Positions 1 through 5,514 of a stretch of DNA of 7,276 nucleotides are shown here, piece after piece (the first letter of the stretch is position 1; each line of letters opens with the position of its first letter). The stretch is from assembly GCA_937873665.1 (NCBI GenBank), contig CALMYW010000103.1:1-7276 (forward strand). The letters run 5' to 3'. The notes beneath the pieces were generated by a model. That model was not told where the DNA came from and did not search any database. It worked only from the letters and a program-made list of their open reading frames with translations. The position numbers were made by a program, and so were the translations under genes. This stretch comes from an uncultured Sphingorhabdus sp. Its GTDB lineage: Bacteria > Pseudomonadota > Alphaproteobacteria > Sphingomonadales > Sphingomonadaceae.

Positions 1-1112
1 TTGGCGCTGACTGGCAGATATGGATCTATCGCGCACTGACAGTTTTGCTGATAGCCTGCCCCTGCGCGCTGGTGCTTTCCACGCCCGCGGCGATTGCGAC
101 CGGCATAGCCACGGCTGCGCGTTACGGCATTCTGGTAAAAAGCGGTGCGGCGCTCGAAATGCTCGCACGCATTGGAATTGCCGCGTTCGACAAGACGGGA
201 ACGCTGACCCTCGGGCACCCTGCCGTGACCGATGTTGACGGTGACGCAAGCGATGTGTTGCGGCTTGCGGCCTCTGTCGAAAACGGGCTTTCGCATCCGG
301 TGGCACGCGCCATTGTGGCTGAGGCTACGCGGAGAAGCATCGGCTTGACGCACGCCGAAAATGTGCAAATTCGTCAGGGTGAAGGTGTTGAAGGCACGGT
401 TGAAGGCCGGTTGATTGCAATCCTGAGCCCAAGGGCAGCCAACGGTCTGGACAAGGCAATGGCTACCCGCATCGATGCTTGCGAGCGCGAAGGCAAAACG
501 GTGGCGGTCGTGCTTGTCGAAGGCCGGATAATCGGTTTCATCGCCAGTCGTGATGAGGCGCGCGCCGATGCCGCGCTCACCGTGTCCGCCTTGTCCGCCT
601 TGGGTGTCCGCTCGTTGATGCTGAGCGGCGACAATCAGCGCACCGCCGAAGCCATTGCGTCGCCGCTCGGGATGCAGGCCGAAGGCGAACTGATGCCATC
701 GGACAAGCTTGCCCGCATCGACGCACTGAAGGTTGACAGCCCGGTGCTGATGGTCGGTGACGGCGTCAACGACGCGCCGGCCCTTGCCAAGGCTTCCATC
801 GGCCTTGCGATGGGCGGTGGAACCGACGTTGCGATCGAAACCGCCGACATCGGGCTGCTGAGGGACCGGCTGACCGGCGTGCCCGATGCGATCAGGCTAG
901 CGCGTTCGACACGGCGCACCATCGTCATCAACATCGCGATCGCGGTCGGCCTCAAGCTGATCTTTCTTGTGCTTGCGGTCTTCGGCCTGACCAATTTGTG
1001 GACAGCGATCATTGCCGATACCGGCGCGACGATCCTCGTCACGATCAACGCATTGCTTCAATATTGGTTATTCAAGCCGATGCCATCCGGACCGAGCGGT
1101 AAGGAGAGCTGA
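1..1112 (+). CDS. cadA: Zn/Cd/Pb-translocating P1B-type ATPase, C-terminal part (5' truncated by window)
   Basis: Inner-membrane pump that uses ATP to export soft divalent cations from the cytoplasm. The frame is open from base 3 and begins just before the CPC helix, so roughly the C-terminal half of a protein of about 700 residues is present. Visible motifs are the transmembrane metal-site CPC (57-65), the phosphorylation motif DKTGT (189-203), the P1B-specific HP dipeptide (294-299), the SGDNQRTAEAIA region and the hinge GDGVNDAP (756-779). The C-terminal helices carry N-x6-K (in NIAIAVGLK) followed by DTG, the pairing known for the Zn/Cd/Pb subgroup (P1B-2) and unlike Cu pumps. The in-frame TTG at 45 is not the start, because typical family sequence (DWQIWIYRALTV) continues upstream of it. 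The CDF gene follows 1 bp after the stop, suggesting one operon. zntA is an equally valid name. Confidence 0.93.
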   Translation, partial: GADWQIWIYRALTVLLIACPCALVLSTPAAIATGIATAARYGILVKSGAALEMLARIGIAAFDKTGTLTLGHPAVTDVDGDASDVLRLAASVENGLSHPVARAIVAEATRRSIGLTHAENVQIRQGEGVEGTVEGRLIAILSPRAANGLDKAMATRIDACEREGKTVAVVLVEGRIIGFIASRDEARADAALTVSALSALGVRSLMLSGDNQRTAEAIASPLGMQAEGELMPSDKLARIDALKVDSPVLMVGDGVNDAPALAKASIGLAMGGGTDVAIETADIGLLRDRLTGVPDAIRLARSTRRTIVINIAIAVGLKLIFLVLAVFGLTNLWTAIIADTGATILVTINALLQYWLFKPMPSGPSGKES

Positions 1113-1113
1113 A

Positions 1114-2082
1114 ATGAGCGCAGGCCACGGCCATGGCGATGAAGGACACGGGACGCCCGGGCACAACCATGCGGCAGGGGCCAATACGCGCAATCTTGCC
1201 ATAGCGCTCGGGCTGACCGGGACATTCCTGGTTGCGGAACTTGTCGGGGCCTGGTGGTTCAACAGCTTGGCTCTGCTCTCCGACGCCGCGCATATGTTCA
1301 CCGATGCAGCGGCGCTCGCCATCGCGCTCGTCGCTGTTCGCATCGGACAGCGCTCGGCGGACACGCAGCGCACTTATGGCTACCGCCGGTTCGAAATTCT
1401 TGCCGCCGCATTCAATGCCGTGCTGCTGTTCGTGGTCGCCGGATATGTCCTGTGGGAGGGTGTCGCACGCTTTTTCGAACCGCAGGCCGTGGAATCGGTC
1501 GGGATGTTGATCGTGGCCTCGGTCCGGCTGGTCGTGAACATGATTGCCATGCGCATCCTGGCGGGCGGGAAGGACGCGAGCCTGAATGTCAAAGGTGCCT
1601 ATCTTGAGGTTTGGGCGGATATGCTCGGCTCGCTGGGCGTCATAGCCGCAGCCATCGCGATCTACTTAACCGGGTTTTCCTGGATCGATCCGCTCGTCGC
1701 CATTGCCATCGGGCTGTGGGTATTGCCCCGCACCTGGTCGTTGCTGCGCGATACCACCCATATCCTCTTGCAAGGCGTTCCACGCGGGTTCGACCTCGAT
1801 GCCATCCGCGGTGCAATGTCAGCAGTGCCAGGGGTCGCGGGAGTCCACGATCTCCACCTCTGGTCAGTAGCAGGAGACGATGCCAGCCTGACCGCGCACC
1901 TGCTGCTTCAACCGGGCGCAATCGGTGAGGAAACGCGCATCGCCGTGGCGGGAAAGGTCGGAAAAGCAATACAAGATCCACCACGCGACCCTTCAGACCG
2001 AAACCGTGCCGTGCGGCGACGCCGAGGCGCTTCATGCGTGACCGCCCTCCCGGACGGGCCGTGGCGAGCCTACTTCCGTTAA
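1114..2082 (+). CDS. czcD: CDF (CzcD-like) cation diffusion facilitator with frameshifted C-terminus
   Basis: Proton-coupled efflux of Zn/Co/Cd-type cations across the inner membrane. The ATG at 1114 has a strong ribosome site (AAGGAG, 1101-1106) and lies 1 bp after the ATPase stop. A longer reading from 1012 would run inside the ATPase gene and is not credible. The protein opens with a His-rich cytosolic tail (GHGHGDEGHGTPGHNH), followed by about six membrane segments. The metal-site helix reads SDAAHMFTD, and its partner reads YLEVWAD, with Glu at the first site position as in CzcD. The cytosolic C-domain contains GVHDLHLWS. Residues 1-282 follow the family. From codon 283 (1960) the reading frame is wrong. 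The expected ending (starting EKQYKIHHATLQTETVPCGD) is encoded in another frame at 1961-2038 with its own TGA at 2039-2041. The present ORF instead adds 40 unrelated Arg/Pro-rich residues. This is a net +1 shift: one inserted base or two deleted. The transport core is intact, but dimerisation and metal sensing by the C-domain may be impaired. A sequencing error is possible. Confidence 0.88.
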   Translation: MSAGHGHGDEGHGTPGHNHAAGANTRNLAIALGLTGTFLVAELVGAWWFNSLALLSDAAHMFTDAAALAIALVAVRIGQRSADTQRTYGYRRFEILAAAFNAVLLFVVAGYVLWEGVARFFEPQAVESVGMLIVASVRLVVNMIAMRILAGGKDASLNVKGAYLEVWADMLGSLGVIAAAIAIYLTGFSWIDPLVAIAIGLWVLPRTWSLLRDTTHILLQGVPRGFDLDAIRGAMSAVPGVAGVHDLHLWSVAGDDASLTAHLLLQPGAIGEETRIAVAGKVGKAIQDPPRDPSDRNRAVRRRRGASCVTALPDGPWRAYFR

Positions 2083-2130
2083 CGCCGGCGGCGGCGGCGC
2101 GATGCCTTGCATACGCAATTGACGCTAATT

Positions 2131-2433
2131 CTAGTGATGGTTGCGCCGATGATGCCGCCGCTCCGGTCGGCGCGAATGCCGATCGTAGTTGTAGTAATTC
2201 TGCTCATAGTGACGGTCCCGGGGTGGCTCGTAGTACCCGTAATGGCCATTGTCATAGCGACGATCGCCATGCCGGTCATAATCGTAGTCCCGTTCCCGGT
2301 AGTGGCCGCGGTTGCCTTCAAAATGACGTTCGCGATATTCGTGATCCCGATCGCCATGATGGTCACGCGCAAGGGCTGGTTGCGCGACTACGGCAGTCAG
2401 CACAACTGCCACCCCCAGCATCATTTTCTTCAT
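2131..2433 (-). CDS. Small exported His/Tyr/Arg-rich protein of unknown function
   Basis: A 100-residue protein on the minus strand, convergent with the CDF gene. The start at 2431-2433 is supported by a strong ribosome site on the minus strand (GAGGAG, within 2438-2449). Residues 1-22 form a classical Sec signal peptide: MKK, a hydrophobic stretch, then QPALA for signal peptidase I. The mature part of about 78 residues is low complexity. It is dominated by Arg, His, Tyr and Asp, has about 13 His, and carries repeated DRH/RHY-like units and a terminal HHRRNHH. It has no Cys. The composition resembles small periplasmic metal-binding proteins found beside metal-efflux genes, and it loosely recalls the RcnB-type periplasmic proteins, but I see no diagnostic motif of that family. 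A periplasmic metal buffer is inference from composition and neighbours. The opposite-strand reading of the same DNA lacks a signal peptide and family motifs and is rejected. Confidence 0.8.
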   Translation of the reverse strand: MKKMMLGVAVVLTAVVAQPALARDHHGDRDHEYRERHFEGNRGHYRERDYDYDRHGDRRYDNGHYGYYEPPRDRHYEQNYYNYDRHSRRPERRHHRRNHH

Positions 2434-2452
2434 CTTGCTCTCCTCGACTCAC

Positions 2453-2481
2453 ATTTCTTGGCTCGAATCCATCGGCGTCAA
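2453..2481 (-). promoter_or_regulatory. Weak candidate sigma-70-type promoter for the His-rich exported protein
   Basis: Read on the minus strand, TTGACG (2476-2481) is followed after 17 bp by AGAAAT (2453-2458), just upstream of the ribosome site of the His-rich protein. The -35 match is good and the -10 match is poor. The implied transcription start would leave a very short leader. Seen by eye only. Confidence 0.22.
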
Positions 2482-2633
2482 TGTGCGGAGCTGCTGATGA
2501 ATGCAGGCCGAACGTCCCTGCGGTTCTCTCCATCCCCGAAAATCCACCACTTGTTTCCCTTCGGTCCCCGCTCGACGCTATGCGTGAGGCTTCCGGTCGA
2601 GAACAAGCCCTGCTGCCTCTTGAGAGCGGACCG

Positions 2634-2702
2634 CGCCGTGGGCGCTGGCATGCCCCTGCTACGCCCACGGCGACAGCATCCCCGCCGCAGGGGCAATTGC
2701 CC
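2634..2702 (+). promoter_or_regulatory. Structured leader/spacer: interlocking inverted repeats and a palindrome upstream of the zinc-ribbon gene
   Basis: The 336-bp spacer 2434-2769 has no credible gene but holds this element. Arms CGCCGTGGGCG (2634-2644) and CGCCCACGGCG (2662-2672) are an 11-bp perfect inverted repeat with a 17-nt loop. Inside that loop, TGCCCCTG (2651-2658) is perfectly complementary to CAGGGGCA (2688-2695), which lies beyond the first stem, giving an H-type pseudoknot topology. The last arm overlaps a 12-bp perfect palindrome, GGGCAATTGCCC (2691-2702), that could pair alternatively. The element ends 67 bp before the downstream ATG. It could be a 5' UTR regulator, an operator or a DNA-level hairpin. 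There is no T-run, so it is not an ordinary intrinsic terminator. Function is unknown. In GC-rich DNA part of this could be chance. Confidence 0.4.
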
Positions 2703-2769
2703 AGGCCATTCGCCGCCGTCCAAATGCACCGTCGCGCCAGTCGCTGAACAAACCTCGAGGAGTTGGTAA

Positions 2770-3063
2770 ATGACACAGGCATCATCAGGATCTGGAACCG
2801 GCATGTTGTGCCCGGTTTGCAGAATCCCGCTGACCATGTCCGAACGGCAGGGCGTGGAAATCGACTATTGTTCGCAATGCCGCGGGGTCTGGCTCGACAG
2901 AGGCGAACTCGACAAGATCATCGAGCGCAGCGAAGCGAAATCGCCCGGACCCGAGCGCTCAAGTGACCGGGAGAATTATGAGCGCGACCGGCATCGCGAT
3001 GAGTATCGCGGCCGCGGACACCACGGTCGCCGCAGGGGCTTTCTTTCAGAACTTTTCGATTGA
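2770..3063 (+). CDS. zf-TFIIB-type zinc-ribbon protein
   Basis: A 97-residue cytosolic protein with a single short zinc ribbon of the zf-TFIIB family. The motif CPVC (Cys14, Cys17) is followed by CSQC (Cys34, Cys37) and the family signature CRGVWLDRGELDKIIE. After this comes a charged, Arg/Asp/Glu/His-rich linker (about 55-88) and a hydrophobic end, GFLSELFD. Such proteins are common in proteobacteria and their biochemical role is not established. Zn binding through four Cys is known for the fold. The start at 2770 is chosen because AGGAG (2758-2762) sits at proper distance. A second in-frame Met at residue 12, directly before the ribbon, is where some homologues would begin, but it lacks a good ribosome site. 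It lies between metal-efflux genes and a stress-gene run, which suggests a metal- or stress-linked role (inference). Confidence 0.85.
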   Translation: MTQASSGSGTGMLCPVCRIPLTMSERQGVEIDYCSQCRGVWLDRGELDKIIERSEAKSPGPERSSDRENYERDRHRDEYRGRGHHGRRRGFLSELFD

Positions 3064-3176
3064 TGTGAATCCACCCAATCATTTTTTGGAGTTCGAAATT
3101 CGACCTACCCCTCCAATAACACCGATATGACCAACCCCGGACCAAGGAATAACCATAGCGGAAAAGGAGAAGGACA

Positions 3177-3584
3177 GTGAAATCGACAGTTGCAAAGGCC
3201 CTGATCATTGCGGCAGCAGGCAGCGCTCTGGGCGGGTGCGCATCCTATCGAAGCGAGCGCCCCAAACTTGTCTATTTTATCGTTCCTTGCAGCACTCCAG
3301 GCGCGTTCGCTGCGCAACCCGTAAACGCGGGGGATGACAACGCATTTGCCGCACCGCAGGATTTGCTTCCGGACACTGCAAAAACTGCTGCCGCTGCACC
3401 AAAAAAGGCTCCCATCTGCTTGATCGCTGCTGCGGCTGGCAGACCTTATGGCCCCGCCTACAGCGGCCATGCCTATTCACCTTATTATCCCTATCCGCGC
3501 CATTACGGTGGCGGGATCGGTGTCGTGCTTCATGGTGGGGGACATCGAAGCGGGCATCATGACGCCGGCCATCGTCGCCATTAA
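3177..3584 (+). CDS. Small predicted lipoprotein with His/Tyr/Gly-rich C-terminus
   Basis: A 135-residue protein starting at GTG (3177), preceded by a strong purine-rich ribosome site (AAAAGGAGAAGG, within 3161-3173). The N-terminus is a lipoprotein signal: MKSTVAK, a hydrophobic Ala/Ile stretch and lipobox LGGC with Cys21 as the lipidated residue, followed by ASYRS. Membrane anchoring in the envelope is therefore likely. The middle is Ala/Pro-rich with two further Cys (in VPCSTPG and APICLI). The tail, from about residue 88, is low complexity, with Tyr/Pro-rich (YSPYYPYP) and then Gly/His-rich (HGGGHRSGHHDAGHRRH) sequence that could bind divalent metals. I do not recognise a named family. 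It starts 113 bp after the zinc-ribbon gene and ends 21 bp before the SRPBCC gene, consistent with cotranscription. Confidence 0.72.
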   Translation: MKSTVAKALIIAAAGSALGGCASYRSERPKLVYFIVPCSTPGAFAAQPVNAGDDNAFAAPQDLLPDTAKTAAAAPKKAPICLIAAAAGRPYGPAYSGHAYSPYYPYPRHYGGGIGVVLHGGGHRSGHHDAGHRRH

Positions 3585-3605
3585 GCCCTGATTGGAGTCG
3601 CGTTG

Positions 3606-4058
3606 ATGAAGATCAGCACAGAAGTGCTCATTCCGGCCAGCCTGAACAAGGTATGGGGCGCTCTGGTCGATTTTCCGCGCTACCGCAGCTGGCATCCGCT
3701 TGTCGAAATCGAAGGGATGGCAAGGGAGGGGGCCGAGATCGACTATTTCTACCGGAACAATGTCGAGGCACCGCGTGGCATGAGCATGAAGGCCGCGATC
3801 ACAAAGCTACAACCCGCTCGGGAATTGCGCATGGAGATGGGCGTCAAGGGCATTGCCTGGATCGAAGAACGGTATCTCCTGATCCGCGAGGGAACTCTGG
3901 TTTGGGTCGTCCATGCCGCAGACATCAAAGGCTTGCTTCCACTTCTTGCCGGCCGTTTGTTTCGAAGGCGGCTCACGGAAAAATTCCAGCTGCCACTCGA
4001 TTGGCTCGCGCGGCATTTGACACCGAAACAAACCCCAAAGACCGGACGAAAACCATGA
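3606..4058 (+). CDS. SRPBCC (START/polyketide-cyclase-like) family protein
   Basis: A 150-residue protein with the helix-grip fold pattern of the SRPBCC superfamily. It opens with ISTEVLIPASLNKVWGALVDFPRYRSWHP, the standard strand, short helix and W-P entry of this fold. Beta-rich segments follow (MKAAITKLQPARELRME, IAWIEERYLL, GTLVWVVHAADIKG), then the long C-terminal helix (LTEKFQLPLDWLARHL). Members bind hydrophobic ligands in a central cavity, and the ligand here cannot be told. No signal peptide, so cytosolic. The ATG at 3606 is preferred over the adjacent TTG (3603) because GGAG at 3594-3597 is correctly spaced. The stop overlaps the start of the next gene by 4 bp (ATGA), implying translational coupling with the stress protein. 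Confidence 0.85.
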   Translation: MKISTEVLIPASLNKVWGALVDFPRYRSWHPLVEIEGMAREGAEIDYFYRNNVEAPRGMSMKAAITKLQPARELRMEMGVKGIAWIEERYLLIREGTLVWVVHAADIKGLLPLLAGRLFRRRLTEKFQLPLDWLARHLTPKQTPKTGRKP

Positions 4059-4858
4059 CCCAGTTACACTTCGTCGTTGATGCGTGCCCTCGTGACGACC
4101 TGCTGCCCTTGCTCCACGCGGCGGACCAACTGGCGCAGCGGTTCAATGCTGATCTTGCGGCCCTGTGCTTCGCATGGCCTCATTTCCGGATGTCAGATGC
4201 GGCGGTCCAGAATCCTGTTGCCGGGCTGCTCGCCGAGCACGAGATGAAACGCGAGATCGAAAAATCGCGGCTGGTCTTTGAGACCGTTTTTGGCGACCGT
4301 GCGGCGGCAATCGATTGGTGCGCTGGCGTCGCGCAGCCGTTGGAGGCCGCGATCGTTCACCTGTTCACAGCCGACTTGTTCATCACCGCAGAGACGTCAA
4401 GCAGCCCCTGCGCAATGATCGACCCGGTCGATCTGGCCGTCCGTTCGGGCAGTCCGATTGTTCGGCTAAAGGCGGGATCGACCGGTGACGAATTCTCTCG
4501 TGTGCTCGTCGCTTGGAAGGATGGACCAGCAGCGCGCCGGGCCGTGCATGCGGCACGCCCATTGCTTACTCTCACTGACGAAATTTTCGTCGTGGGCGTC
4601 GGCGACGAAGTCGCCTCGGGTCGTTTGGAAGAGGTTGCAACTTTTCTTGGCAAGGGTGGCCGCCCTTGCCGCGCCATCCATATCGAAAAATCCTACGCCA
4701 GCGCTGGCTCCGACATCATGCGCTTTGCACAGAACGAAGGCCTTCAATTTCTTGTCTCAGGCGTAAAATCCGAGCGATCGCTCCGTGAGCGCCTGTTTGG
4801 CGATGTTACAGGAAAGCTGGAATCCTATGCAGATTTCTCATGGCTTATGAGCGCATGA
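4055..4858 (+). CDS. Universal stress protein (UspA-like), tandem-domain length
   Basis: A 267-residue cytosolic protein about twice the length of a single Usp domain. The first half (to about residue 145) opens LHFVVDACPRDDLLPLLHAADQLAQRFNADLAALCF, an alpha/beta start typical of Usp folds. The second half begins SRVLVAWKDGPAARRAVHAARPLL, close to the VLVAWDGS-ARRAV pattern of proteobacterial Usp domains. It ends SGVKSERSLRERLFGDVTGKL, corresponding to the G-x2-x9-G-S/T phosphate-loop region. In the first position after VAW the sequence is KDG where DGS is usual, so nucleotide binding may be weakened. The start ATG at 4055 overlaps the upstream stop by 4 bp and has no strong ribosome site of its own, which fits coupled translation. 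A longer upstream reading in this frame from 3653 runs across the SRPBCC gene and is rejected. The role is presumably survival under metal or oxidative stress (inference). Confidence 0.85.
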   Translation: MTQLHFVVDACPRDDLLPLLHAADQLAQRFNADLAALCFAWPHFRMSDAAVQNPVAGLLAEHEMKREIEKSRLVFETVFGDRAAAIDWCAGVAQPLEAAIVHLFTADLFITAETSSSPCAMIDPVDLAVRSGSPIVRLKAGSTGDEFSRVLVAWKDGPAARRAVHAARPLLTLTDEIFVVGVGDEVASGRLEEVATFLGKGGRPCRAIHIEKSYASAGSDIMRFAQNEGLQFLVSGVKSERSLRERLFGDVTGKLESYADFSWLMSA

Positions 4859-4946
4859 CCATTTCGCTCTTCAAATACCAAAGATGCCATGCGCGCTGCC
4901 GTTGGTGGAACGACCCGGTACTCGTTACTGGCGGGCGCAGATAACC

Positions 4947-5140
4947 GGCGTTCACGACCTGCATCTGCGGTCGGTCGCGTGAGACGATGCGAGCCTGACA
5001 TCTCACGTTGCTTGCGGAGGGAGTCAACGCCAAGACCGTCTGCCGCGCGTTGGCTGAAATGCGCGAAAGCAGGTTCGCCTACACCGCGACAATTCAGATA
5101 GAAACCAACCCGTGCGGGGAAGTGGAGTGCCTGCGCTCAC
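4947..5140 (+). pseudogene. Decayed C-terminal fragment of a second CDF cation transporter
   Basis: Translation gives GVHDLHLRSVA, an in-frame TGA (4980-4982), then DDASLTSH. After a one-base frame change near 5007 it continues LAEGVNAKTVCRALAEM and ends FAYTATIQIETNPCGEVEC. These segments line up in order with the cytosolic C-domain of CDF proteins. In the intact-framed part of the CDF gene at 1114 the matching text is GVHDLHLWSVAGDDASLTAH, and in its displaced tail HHATLQTETVPCGDAE. The membrane domain is missing altogether: nothing CDF-like is recognisable between 4859 and 4946. The DNA differs at many positions from the first copy, so this is an old relic of another CDF gene and not a recent tandem duplicate. 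Confidence 0.75.
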
Positions 5141-5289
5141 GGGACCGATCCTGTTCGCTTGCTCACGCTGCCGGTCGCGAACATTTCGACGCGCACCGTT
5201 CCGTTCATCGGTTTTGGCTGGACAGTGGAATCGAGTTCTGCGATGCGCAAATCGCAGCGTCAGGCGCGTCCGACTTTTTGTGGGAAAGC

Positions 5290-5330
5290 CTTACACAAGT
5301 CTTACACACTTTCACAAAACCTTACACAAA
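5290..5330 (+). repeat. Four TTACACA-type direct repeats at about 10-bp phase in an AT-rich tract
   Basis: TTACACA occurs at 5291-5297, 5302-5308 and 5322-5328, with a variant TTCACAA at 5311-5317. The start-to-start steps are therefore 11, 9 and 11 bp, close to one helical turn, so all copies face the same side of the helix. A strongly AT-rich stretch follows to about 5380. The tract lies 60-100 bp inside the tRNA-derived attachment site. Arm-type integrase sites of tyrosine recombinases are short direct repeats with such spacing and position, so this is the favoured reading (inference). Alternatives are iterons of a replication origin or binding sites for another regulator. The repeats differ from the DnaA box consensus. 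Confidence 0.6.
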
Positions 5331-5389
5331 AATTCGATTTTTTCAAAAATATTGTTTAAGATCAAATACTTAACATAGTCTCGGCCCAC

Positions 5390-5441
5390 TCAAAATCGTT
5401 TGCCGCAAGGCGTGCCCGTTCGAGTCGGGCCAGGGGCACCA
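5390..5441 (+). tRNA. tRNA-Leu 3' half (5'-truncated), probable att site
   Basis: The stretch reads as the second half of a class-II tRNA-Leu. The anticodon loop CTCAAAA (5389-5395) would give anticodon CAA. The long variable arm follows with stem GCC/GGC capped by GCAA (5402-5411). The T arm is GCCCG-TTCGAGT-CGGGC (5414-5430). The 3' acceptor strand is CAGGGGC (5431-5437), then discriminator A and encoded CCA (5439-5441). The matching 5' acceptor strand (GCCCCTG), D arm and 5' anticodon stem are absent upstream, where the AT-rich tract lies, so no functional tRNA is made. A 3' tRNA half beside accessory DNA is the known scar of integration at a tRNA 3' end. The recombination core probably starts in or near the anticodon loop. 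Confidence 0.82.
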
Positions 5442-5499
5442 GAATCTTGGCGGAAAAAGCCGGCCCTGAGCGGCGGTGCATTCTCGCCTCATCCGCTTT

Positions 5500-5514
5500 T
5501 GCGATCCATTCGCA
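5500..5514. promoter_or_regulatory. Dyad TGCGA-N5-TCGCA upstream of rubrerythrin, candidate metalloregulator operator
   Basis: A perfect 5-bp inverted repeat with 5-bp spacer (TGCGATCCATTCGCA) lies 108 bp before the rubrerythrin ATG. Its size and TGC...GCA ends resemble Fur/Mur-family operators in alphaproteobacteria, and rubrerythrin genes are often under iron- or peroxide-responsive control. No convincing -35/-10 pair could be placed around it, so the regulator assignment is speculative. Confidence 0.3.

Larger units (their letters stand above)
1..5441. mobile_element. Right-hand part of a metal/stress genomic island integrated in a tRNA-Leu gene (left end outside window)
   Basis: The right border is placed at a tRNA-Leu 3' half without a 5' half (5390-5441), the usual remnant when a tyrosine-recombinase element inserts at a tRNA 3' end and duplicates the attachment core. 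Everything to its left is typical accessory cargo: metal-efflux ATPase, CDF transporter, small exported metal-binding-type proteins, a stress protein and a decayed second CDF gene. To its right lie housekeeping-type genes. Just inside the border is an AT-rich tract with short phased direct repeats. No integrase, transposase or left border is in the window, so the extent and mobility of the island are inference. It could also be an old, immobile remnant. Confidence 0.6.

Noticed and set aside
1012..1113. Upstream extension of the CDF reading frame into the ATPase gene
   Set aside because: The ATG at 1114 has a strong, well-spaced ribosome site and the family-typical His-rich start. The extension lies inside the ATPase coding region.
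2107..2769. Long plus-strand open frame (220 residues) opposite the His-rich exported protein
   Set aside because: It is the complement of a gene with a clear signal peptide and ribosome site. Its own translation is low-complexity Val/Ile/Met-rich sequence followed by unrelated text, with no family motif.
3086..3116. TTGGAG/CTCCAA inverted repeat after the zinc-ribbon gene as a terminator
   Set aside because: The stem is only 6 bp with a 19-nt loop and no T-run follows it. The T-run lies before the first arm.
3653..4054. Upstream extension of the Usp reading frame
   Set aside because: It overlaps the SRPBCC gene and shows no Usp-like sequence. The ATG at 4055, in a 4-bp overlap with the preceding stop, is the natural start.
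5290..5330. CRISPR array
   Set aside because: Repeat units are 7-10 bp without spacers of uniform length, and no cas genes are present.
5287..5380. Replication origin (iterons plus AT-rich unwinding element)
   Set aside because: The arrangement is superficially similar, but no replication gene is near, the repeats do not match DnaA boxes, and the adjacent tRNA half makes an integration site the simpler explanation.
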